In this document: in pieces, positions 33,916 to 40,685 of the stretch
Numbering within the stretch: position 1 is the first letter of the stretch
Layout of the letters: every line of letters starts with the position of its first letter
DNA from: CAYHZL01 sp964361075
GTDB lineage: Bacteria > Bacteroidota > Ignavibacteria > UBA10030 > UBA8401
Length of the DNA stretch: 40,685 nt
Assembly (NCBI GenBank): GCA_964361075.1
Contig: CAYHZL010000009.1
Location: forward strand, 1 to 40,685
Direction of reading: 5' to 3'
Notes under the pieces: model-generated
Told to the model about the DNA's origin: nothing
Seen by the model: the letters and a program-made list of their open reading frames with translations, nothing else
Database searches by the model: none
Position numbers and translations under genes: made by a program

Positions 33916-35467
33916 TTACTGTGGCTCTTTACGTTTGATAAATTGCGGGTAAAGTATTTGTGCACAGTCAGGACAAATACCGTGCGAAAAAGTAGCCTCG
34001 CTGTGTTTTGAAATGTATCCCTCTAATTGTTCCCAATATCCTTTGTCGTCTCTAATTTTTTTACAATTCGAACAAATCGGGAGTAACCCGCTCAACAACT
34101 TCACTTGGTCTACTCTTTCCTGAAGTTCACTATTTAATATTTTTAATTCATCATTCTTTTGTTCAACCAAAATTTTACTCTGTTTAATTCTACGAGTATT
34201 GTAATATAAAAACAGAATAACAATGAAAAGAAAAACGACTGCACCAATCACCAAATCTGATTCATACTTTTGCTTTTCGAGATTTAAATCAGAAATGATT
34301 TTTTCTTTTTTCAACAATTCAATTTCGCGTTCTCTGGCAAAAATTTCAGATTGAATAGAGAGTTCAGCAATTTTTTTCGATTCGTTTGTACTAAAGAGAG
34401 AATCTTTTGCAGCAGGGTATAGTTTAAAATAATGAAATGCTTGATTCTGCTCTCCTTTATCTTGATAAATAGAATACAGCGTTTCATAACTCAATTTTAA
34501 GACATCCGGCGCATTGAGATGTTGTGCTTGCACGACTGCTTGTTTTAAATATTTAATGGCTTGATCATATTTTCCAATTTTAAAATATACCAATCCAATC
34601 GAATTCAATCCTTGCACTACTCCAAGTTTTAATCCGAGTTCTTCATATAATTTGTTTGACTGATGCAAATACTCTAACGCTTGAATATAATTTTTCATTT
34701 CCGTATTCATAATACCAAGATTAGAATATGCATAGGCAAGTCCATTAACAAAATTAATTTTCTTGGCAAGTTCCAATGCCTTTGTGTGATATTCCATTGC
34801 AACACTGCTATGCCCTACCTTAAATTCTGTAAAACCAATATTCAACATCAATCGTACAACACTAGCGGTGTCGTTCCAATTTTTCTGTATTCCATCAAGC
34901 GCGCGTTTATAGTATTCGATTGCATTACTATATAGTCCAATTTTCTGATAGACAATTCCGATGTTGTTGTAAGTTTTCAATGTTGCATTAACTAAACCAA
35001 GCTCTTCTCGAAGACGCAGTGTTTCGAAATGATGTTCAAGCGATTTACTGTATTGACCGAGATACGAATAGGTAATTGCTAAAGCACTATGTGCACTGGC
35101 AATACGCTTTTTATCATTAAGTTGATTGCTCAGTTCCAAGGATTTAAATCCATAACGCAACGATTGCGAAATATCCCCGATAAAACCGTACGAAAACGCT
35201 GTTGAAGAATATAATGTTGCTAAGGATGTTTTATCACCTAATTGTTCGGCGAGTGTAATTCCTTCAAGACTGTACTGCAATGCCTGCTTGGGAAAAAGTC
35301 CTTCGAGAGCATTAGAGAGCTCATAAAGAACAGCAAGCCGTTCTTTTCCACTAGCCTTTGTAAGCTTATTTTTTTAATGAGTCAATCTGAAGTGTTTGTG
35401 CTGCACATGTAGAGATGAGAATGCAACAGCATAGTATGATTTTTTTTATTCGCACGTACCCTGCCAT
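33916..35467 (-). CDS. TPR protein with transmembrane helix and C-terminal CxxC motif, frameshifted near its start
   Basis: The main open frame runs from a TTG at 35280. It holds about seven TPRs, a transmembrane helix (LVIGAVVFLFIVILFLYY), a coiled coil and the tail LLPICSNCKKIRDDKGYWEQ...FSHGICPDC. That tail is known at the ends of many sensor proteins, but no kinase domain is present here. Upstream, a second frame begins at ATG 35467 behind AGGGAA with a signal peptide (MAGYVRIKKIILCCCILIST) and stops at a run of seven A (35369-35375). Removing one A joins it as DSLKNKLTKASGKERLAVLY to the TPR frame. The intact protein would be about 516 aa. It is downstream of the LPP20-like gene by 28 nt. 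Confidence 0.8.
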
Positions 35468-35494
35468 TATATTTTTTCCCTGTGGATTGAGAAA

Positions 35495-37000
35495 CTATTT
35501 TTCCATTGTTGTTAACACAACACGCTGTTCCGCTTGCATTGTACTGCTTTTTACTTTTTTCATCCCGCGTGTTTGCGCAACAACTTGAGGTAAATCTTCT
35601 TTCAGAATTGGATACCCTTCAAGCATTGTTGTGGCAACAGGTTCAAATTGCTCTGTGCGTGCAAAGACCTGCAATACTTCTGCACCGAACGGCTCATCAC
35701 ATTCAAACGGTCCCGGAATTTCAACAACTTGATTTACTTTTGAGGCATCGATATAATAATTTTCTAAAAGCAATGCTCGTTTGCCGGTGGCAAGATGATA
35801 AATAAATCGGATGTAACTTGGAATATTTACTCGAACATAGACCGACATTTTTTCTCCCTTGGTAAACAATAAATTTTCTTTTCCTTTGTTCGTCCACGTT
35901 TCAAGATGCAATCCGCCGTCAATAATTTCATCTTTGCGAAATTGTTTTAAATCGCTGAATGCCTGTTCAAAATTTTGCGGTTTTAGTGCAAGGTTAGTTT
36001 TTTTCAAAATTTCATGCGGAACAATTTTTTCTGCAGTTGCAACAATGGTATTGTGTGCAATTGTTTTTAGCACAGCAGTAAATTTTATACCATCCGTTTG
36101 TTCCCAATATGTTCCAGTAACAATATATTCGCCGCGTTCTTGTGAAACTTCCCACTTCGCAGCAGACACAATTTGCGATTCCATCGCTTGTTGAAAGTAC
36201 CGCGAAAACGAACTTCCCATTTTTGTATCTTGGTACGTAAACGGTGTAACAGTAATTGAAATTTTTTTGTTCGGAAGCTGCTCTTTAAGATAGTAGCACA
36301 AAAACCACGCAATATCATTTGCATCATTCACAGGTTTTTGAATCAACTTATCAATCGCATCGTGGATAGATGCTTCATTTTTTTCAGAAGTAAAATGAAT
36401 TGACGTATCCATCATTTGCGTTACCATCATAATTGATTTTGTTTCGGCAAGCTTTGTGAACAGAGGAAAACAACCGAGATATTTTTCAATAGCAATATTC
36501 CGCAAATTATTTTCAACATCTCTCTGCCCGGATTCGATGCGCTGATGAATTTCTTTCATGAGTTCTTCAGCCTTCGCTGCGTACAATGAATAGAGCTTTT
36601 CCTTTTTTACATAGGCAAAAGCGTAATACATGTTATCACCGTTGTTGAAATAAGACTGCATTTCTACACCCTGAATTTCCAACGATGATGTGCTTTGTGT
36701 AAACGAATTGACATGTTCTAGATATTCCGTGTTGTTTTCTTCTTTGCGCGAAGTAATTGTGTTTTGCACTTTCACAGAAATTTTTTGCACAAGATTTGCA
36801 CGTGCATTTTCTGTTGCACGCGTTCTTGCATCAGCTTTGTCATCATCGTTACTCGCTTTTGAAATTCCAAATCCGGTAATATAAAACGCATCCGGAAAAG
36901 AAGCGCTTTTACCGAAATTTTTTACCCAGTCCGGTGTTTCAGCGCCTTGTGCCTGAAAAGAAATAAACGTGAATGCTATGAACAAACTTAAATATTTCAT
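35495..37000 (-). CDS. Secreted LPP20-domain and DUF4384-domain protein
   Basis: From ATG 37000 (MKYLSLFIAFTFISFQAQGA, with GAGGAG upstream) it is 501 aa. After the signal peptide an LPP20-like region appears: PDWVKNF, YITGFGISKASNDDD, ADARTRATENARANLVQKIS. A middle region with TVTPFTYQDTKMGSSFSRYF resembles a CsgG/DUF-type periplasmic fold. The C-terminal part LLFTKGEKMSVYVRVNIPSYIR... fits DUF4384. No lipobox cysteine follows the signal peptide, so it is probably a soluble periplasmic or surface protein. It likely shares a transcript with the TPR gene. Its function is unknown. Confidence 0.78.
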   Translation of the reverse strand: MKYLSLFIAFTFISFQAQGAETPDWVKNFGKSASFPDAFYITGFGISKASNDDDKADARTRATENARANLVQKISVKVQNTITSRKEENNTEYLEHVNSFTQSTSSLEIQGVEMQSYFNNGDNMYYAFAYVKKEKLYSLYAAKAEELMKEIHQRIESGQRDVENNLRNIAIEKYLGCFPLFTKLAETKSIMMVTQMMDTSIHFTSEKNEASIHDAIDKLIQKPVNDANDIAWFLCYYLKEQLPNKKISITVTPFTYQDTKMGSSFSRYFQQAMESQIVSAAKWEVSQERGEYIVTGTYWEQTDGIKFTAVLKTIAHNTIVATAEKIVPHEILKKTNLALKPQNFEQAFSDLKQFRKDEIIDGGLHLETWTNKGKENLLFTKGEKMSVYVRVNIPSYIRFIYHLATGKRALLLENYYIDASKVNQVVEIPGPFECDEPFGAEVLQVFARTEQFEPVATTMLEGYPILKEDLPQVVAQTRGMKKVKSSTMQAEQRVVLTTMEK

Positions 37001-37065
37001 CGTCTCAACTCCTCTTTTTGTGGAACAAAATTCATTCAATGATGTTTTAATTTTTCCAAATTAAA

Positions 37066-37144
37066 AACCTTCCGAAGGTTTTCTATCAATACGCAAAATA
37101 CTTTCAATAATTACAGACTTGATCAAATCAACCTTCGGAAGGTT
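37066..37144. repeat. Pair of 15-bp palindromes in inverted orientation
   Basis: AACCTTCCGAAGGTT (37066-37080) and AACCTTCGGAAGGTT (37130-37144) are each near-palindromic and are exact reverse complements of each other. They lie upstream of the LPP20-like gene. Confidence 0.8.
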
Positions 37145-37173
37145 CTGCATATTAAAATACTTTGAGGTTCGAC

Positions 37174-37327
37174 TTAATAAGTAATGTTACGCAGAACGGA
37201 AAAAAACACCCGTCATTCCCGCATGTTTTAGGCGGGAATCCATTTATAGATGCCCGATTAAAGCGTTCGGGCATGACGAACTTAGTTTATTAGGCGAATT
37301 TTTCAACTGCGTAACATGAGTTAATAA
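37174..37327. repeat. Palindromic element beside tRNA-Leu (TTAWTAACTSATGTTACGCA ends)
   Basis: The 21-bp ends at 37174-37194 and 37307-37327 match 18 of 21 when inverted and share consensus with 24883-25050. The interior differs and carries CATTCCCGC/GCGGGAAT and GCCCG/CGGGC arms. It lies just past the terminator that follows tRNA-Leu. Confidence 0.82.
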
Positions 37328-37331
37328 TAGA

Positions 37332-37365
37332 AAAAGCCTTGCAGTAAATCAACTACAAGGCTTTC
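37332..37365 (-). terminator. Intrinsic terminator after tRNA-Leu
   Basis: On the minus strand AAAGCCTTG...CAAGGCTTT forms a stem with a 14-16 nt loop followed by T-rich TTCTATT. It begins about 6 nt after the tRNA 3' end. Confidence 0.8.
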
Positions 37366-37370
37366 TTTTG

Positions 37371-37456
37371 TACCGAGGGCCGGACTTGAACCGGCACGCT
37401 CCTTGCGGAACTCAGGATTTTAAGTCCTGTGCGTCTACCAATTCCGCCACCCCGGC
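37371..37456 (-). tRNA. tRNA-Leu (anticodon TAA)
   Basis: This is a class II tRNA of 86 nt. The acceptor is GCCGGGG/CCTCGGT with two G-U pairs. The D arm holds GCGGAATTGGTAGACGC, the anticodon stem is CAGGA/TCCTG with loop CTTAAAA (anticodon TAA), the variable arm is long, and the T arm is GCCGG-TTCAAGT-CCGGC. The 3' CCA is not encoded. Confidence 0.95.
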
Positions 37457-37531
37457 ACTATTGCTTTTATTTTCCGAATAAAGATACGCATTGTTCAGAA
37501 TTTTTACAAATCCCAAAGGGATGGATTCCCA

Positions 37532-39478
37532 TTATTTTGCTACTACTAATTTTTTTATTGCGGAAAAATTTCCTGATGTTAACCGGTAAAAATAAATGCC
37601 GCTTGGTAATTGAAAGCGGTCAGTTGAAAATGAATAATTATATATCCCGGCCGGAAGGTGTTCGTTCACAAGTGTTGCGACTTCCCTTCCCAGAACGTCG
37701 TACAATTTCAATGTTACATTGCTGTTCACTGATAACTGATAATTGATCACTGTAGAGGGATTGAATGGATTCGGATAATTCTGTTCCAATAAAAATTGAT
37801 CAGGTTGACGATTGCTCTGTTGCACAATTCCTGCCGGAGCGTCGGCTGTACGGAATGAAAGTATGAATGGATCGCCTGCAACATTATCTTTATTGCCATC
37901 CAATGCAACACTATCAAAAGAAAGTGCACTCCCTGCAATCGTCAATGTAAATTTTGTTGAATACGGTAACGGATTTATATATTTAAAAAGAATCGTTAAT
38001 TGATCTGTGGAAATTATACTATTCCCTTCAACAGCAGGAACAATTGAAAATGCAGCACGAAGTTTTGTCGTATCCATTGCTTTTGAAAAACGCACACCAA
38101 TGGTACTTGTTGGAGAAACCAGCGTATCATTCTGTTTCGGAATTGATACAGCAACAACGGGAGGTATCGGCGGTTGTATTCGAAATAAACTTTGAAATGC
38201 ATCGCCGGCAATTCCATCTTTATTTCCATCAATAAATAATCCGGTTACAGATTTTGCAGACGCTCCGACTTTTACCGTATAGAGAGTTGAATGAGAAAAG
38301 TATCGTGCCGGTTTGAAACTAATTGTTTGGTTCGCAACTTTCCAGGAAATTGTTCCTGCAATATTCGGCGAAATAGAAAATGCAGCTGACACAGAAGCAC
38401 TGTCCATCGCTTTTGAAAATGATATTTCAATGGGCGTGGTATTCACAACATTGGTACCACCATTTGCAGGAGAAATATTTTTTACAAACGGAGGTGCAGT
38501 GGAAACAAGAGTGCGATCTATAAAATGCAATCCGCCGCGGCTCACTGCAAGTGCAACAGAATCCTTTGCATATCCCGCACTTTCAAAATAAATAGTATGC
38601 TGACCTGCTGTGAGTGAATCGAACATAAAATATCCATTATTGAATTTATCTCCGGTGTACATTTTATTTTCCGGCATCAATCGTACTTGTGTAGAGTTCG
38701 CAGGCAAATCAACATCGTTGTTTAATTGGATGCCGGCAATAATTCCGAATGAATCTGCAGGCACTTGGTAATATTCGAGGAAGCCATCACGAATTCCATA
38801 CGCTTCCACTTTTCGGTAGTCGTTATTCATCAGCCGACGCGTTTCAGGATAGTAATCGTGAAATGAACCTTCGGAAAGTTCTCCGGGCATATTCAATCCA
38901 TTTAATACGCCAAGATTAAATCCGCCACTTGTTCCACCATAAAACGTGTAATCTAAATACACACCAGGTTGAATATTTCCTCCAGAAGAAGTTGTTCTGT
39001 TGTGCGAACGAATATTTTTATAGATCGCACTAGACATCGTTACTGCTTCTGGAGAGACCGGTTTGCGCGTAATTTTATCTTCCTTCACTAATATCAATGT
39101 ATAGTTTGTACCAGTATTATTTCCTCCCGTTGCGTTGCTGTGAATTGAATGGAACCAATTGACATTGTTACTGTTTGCCAATGTCCAGCGTGCAGTTAAA
39201 CTTGGCTCATCATCATTTGGATAATCGTTCGTATTCCTTGTCAAAATTACTGTAGCACCATACGTTTCTAATAGTGGTTTAAGCCACAAAGCTTTTTGAA
39301 AATTGCTTTCCGATTCCCAAAAATCAATTCCCGGATCGGGAATAACATGCCGATCATTAGCGGCATTATGTCCGCCATGTCCGGGATCGATACAAATTTT
39401 TAATCCCGATAAATCTTTTCGTTGTGCAAATGATATTTCAAAAAATAAAATCAGAAGAAGTGAGAAATAATATTTCAT
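37532..39478 (-). CDS. N-acetylmuramoyl-L-alanine amidase with Ig-like domains and T9SS sorting tail
   Basis: The 648-aa protein has a signal peptide (MKYYFSLLLILFFEISFAQ). An Amidase_3 domain follows, with zinc ligands His34 (CIDPGHGGH), Glu55 or 57 (FWESESNF) and His110/113 (WFHSIHSNA). A carboxypeptidase-like beta segment comes next. Two Big_5/Ig-like repeats follow (SPANGGTNVVNTTPIEISFS; SIPKQNDTLVSPTSTIGVRF), each ending GNKDGIAGD or GNKDNVAGD. The T9SS tail is LEQNYPNPFNPSTVINYQLS...GIYFYRLTSGNFSAIKKLVV. It should cut the amide between MurNAc and the stem peptide, but outside the cell. It overlaps the preceding PD40 gene by one base (TAATG). Confidence 0.92.
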   Translation of the reverse strand: MKYYFSLLLILFFEISFAQRKDLSGLKICIDPGHGGHNAANDRHVIPDPGIDFWESESNFQKALWLKPLLETYGATVILTRNTNDYPNDDEPSLTARWTLANSNNVNWFHSIHSNATGGNNTGTNYTLILVKEDKITRKPVSPEAVTMSSAIYKNIRSHNRTTSSGGNIQPGVYLDYTFYGGTSGGFNLGVLNGLNMPGELSEGSFHDYYPETRRLMNNDYRKVEAYGIRDGFLEYYQVPADSFGIIAGIQLNNDVDLPANSTQVRLMPENKMYTGDKFNNGYFMFDSLTAGQHTIYFESAGYAKDSVALAVSRGGLHFIDRTLVSTAPPFVKNISPANGGTNVVNTTPIEISFSKAMDSASVSAAFSISPNIAGTISWKVANQTISFKPARYFSHSTLYTVKVGASAKSVTGLFIDGNKDGIAGDAFQSLFRIQPPIPPVVAVSIPKQNDTLVSPTSTIGVRFSKAMDTTKLRAAFSIVPAVEGNSIISTDQLTILFKYINPLPYSTKFTLTIAGSALSFDSVALDGNKDNVAGDPFILSFRTADAPAGIVQQSNRQPDQFLLEQNYPNPFNPSTVINYQLSVNSNVTLKLYDVLGREVATLVNEHLPAGIYNYSFSTDRFQLPSGIYFYRLTSGNFSAIKKLVVAK

Positions 39479-40422
39479 TATTGTATCTCCTCATAGGTAA
39501 GAATAAATATTTCGCTGTCGGAAGTATTGAATACAATTTTATTTTCCGTCGGCGAGCAACGAGGATTCAATTCAAGTCTATCTGATGTGCTGGTAAGAGA
39601 CTGAGTTGTTACACCATCTGCACTCACCACCATAATTTCTGAAGAGGTCATCATTCTTCCGTCGTCAATATCATTCATATACACAATCCACTTTCCATTA
39701 CGCGTCCACACAGGCGCATCTCTCCTTCCTAATAGGACAAGATTCGCTCCTTGCAAATCACAAACAAATGCACCATGTGACATTTCATAAGCAACAATTC
39801 TTTTTTTATCAGGAGAAAGAGATGGCCAGATATAACTTCTCCCGAAGGGATGTGATCCACTCCTTCGGAGGATATCCACATTTTTCAGCGGATCGAAAAG
39901 ACTTTTCTTCCCTTGCACTAGTAATGAAATTTTTGTTTCATCAATTCCTGTAATAATTGTATCGGTGCTTTGAGTGAGAGATGATTGAGACTCTGTTTTC
40001 TTGTTTATCGAATGGACTTCACTGTTTTTTGTAAAAAAAGGAAGTGAAACATCGCTGCCACTTGTAATTATTTTTTTTGAATTTGTTTCGAGATTGAGCA
40101 CAACCGCATCTTGCTTGCGTTCGTGCGTTACCGCATTCATCTGTGTGCGGCGGTAGCAGATTTGTTTGTCATCAGCAGAAATTGAAAAACCATAACCGGA
40201 ATTTGCATCATTAGTAATCTGCAAGAGTTGTTGGTCTTTCAACGAAAATTTCCAAATGCCATCGAATGACGCATTTGTAAAATAAATTGAATTGCCATCA
40301 GATGAAAATTGAGGATTGTCCCATTGCTCTTGAGGAGAAATTGGAATTTTTATTGTTGAAATTACTTTCAGTTGTTGTGCAGAAAGTAATATTGGTAAAA
40401 AAAAGATAAACCATTTTTTCAT
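39478..40422 (-). CDS. Secreted PD40/TolB-like beta-propeller protein
   Basis: The 314-aa protein has a signal peptide (MKKWFIFFLPILLSAQ). PD40-type propeller repeats follow: NPQFSSDGNSIYFTNASFDG, YGFSISADDKQICYRR, WPSLSPDKKRIVAYE, NPRCSPTENKIVFNT. No enzymatic domain is visible. GAGG precedes the ATG. It is followed directly by the amidase gene with coupled stop/start, so the two probably act together, for example as a wall-binding or scaffold partner; this is inferred from context. Confidence 0.85.
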   Translation of the reverse strand: MKKWFIFFLPILLSAQQLKVISTIKIPISPQEQWDNPQFSSDGNSIYFTNASFDGIWKFSLKDQQLLQITNDANSGYGFSISADDKQICYRRTQMNAVTHERKQDAVVLNLETNSKKIITSGSDVSLPFFTKNSEVHSINKKTESQSSLTQSTDTIITGIDETKISLLVQGKKSLFDPLKNVDILRRSGSHPFGRSYIWPSLSPDKKRIVAYEMSHGAFVCDLQGANLVLLGRRDAPVWTRNGKWIVYMNDIDDGRMMTSSEIMVVSADGVTTQSLTSTSDRLELNPRCSPTENKIVFNTSDSEIFILTYEEIQ

Positions 40423-40465
40423 TACAACCTCACATAGTTAAAAATATACTCGTCATTCATTATTT

Positions 40466-40586
40466 AGTTCACACTGAAAAAGTGAGAATCACGGTGGGTC
40501 AGACATTCTTGCCTGACGTTTTTTGTAAAATTTTTGACAGACAGGAATGTCTGTCCTACCAATCCTTGACTTTTTCAGTGAGAACT
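40466..40586. repeat. Palindromic element with AGTTCWCACTGAAAAAGT ends
   Basis: The ends at 40466-40483 and 40569-40586 match 17 of 18 when inverted. Inside are imperfect arms GTCAGACATTCTTGCCTGAC and GACAGACAGGAATGTCTGTC. It lies upstream of the PD40 gene. The rest of the window to 40685 holds no gene. Confidence 0.85.
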
Positions 40587-40685
40587 ATTTAGTCGAACCT
40601 TAAAAAATGCGAGTGATGCCATGAGTGTAGTAAAATGATTCAGAAATAATTCAAATTTTCACGTTCTTGATAAACAAACTCATGG

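Noticed and set aside
36085..36327. 80-codon minus-strand frame inside the LPP20-like gene
   Set aside because: It lies in another frame within a convincing gene and shows no protein-like features.

Overview
This is about 40.7 kb of AT-rich chromosome from a Gram-negative bacterium of the Bacteroidota/Chlorobiota/Ignavibacteriota branch. The pointers are two proteins with a type IX secretion (T9SS) sorting tail of the QNYPNPFNPST kind common in Ignavibacteria-like genomes, an outer-membrane beta-barrel gene repertoire, and the gene order zapA - 6S RNA candidate - rny. The placement is an inference from protein style; no 16S rRNA gene is present. Every gene I support is on the minus strand, so operons read from right to left.

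Left third (1-14.5 kb): the translation/transcription operon rimP-nusA-infB-rbfA-truB-ribF, then a 1168-residue outer-membrane protein, then rny-coaE-argD-like, a structured RNA that is probably 6S RNA, and zapA. Middle (14.5-25 kb): a small coiled-coil gene, then thrS-infC-rpmI-rplT-pheS-pheT, a GxxExxY gene boxed by inverted CACAGAG repeats, a dipeptidyl-peptidase IV-like protease with a small partner gene, and tRNA-Val. Intrinsic terminators sit directly in front of the coding starts of rimP, thrS and pheS, which suggests attenuation of translation-factor and tRNA-synthetase genes. infC appears to use the rare ATT start codon behind a good Shine-Dalgarno sequence.

Right half (25.5-40.7 kb): the most unusual locus is a tightly coupled seven-gene operon (32610 down to 25511). 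In order it encodes a PqqD-like protein, an ATP-grasp ligase, a LysA-like PLP decarboxylase, a urea-transporter/M23-peptidase fusion, a TPR protein, an outer-membrane barrel and a T9SS-sorted surface protein. Most neighbours overlap by 4-8 nt, and the order runs from cytoplasm to cell surface. It looks like a system that makes a small amide-linked or decarboxylated product and handles it in the envelope; the product is unknown. Next come a frameshifted TPR/transmembrane/CxxC protein with an LPP20-DUF4384 partner, tRNA-Leu, and a two-gene unit of a PD40 propeller protein and a T9SS-sorted amidase.

Intergenic spaces are full of non-coding palindromic elements of several families: GGGCATCTCTAAAAA ends, GTAACTACTC ends, TTAWTAACTSATGTTACGCA ends beside tRNAs, and CCCCC-type hairpins. 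Some are nested. They fill a 1.3-kb gene-free stretch at 32.6-33.9 kb.
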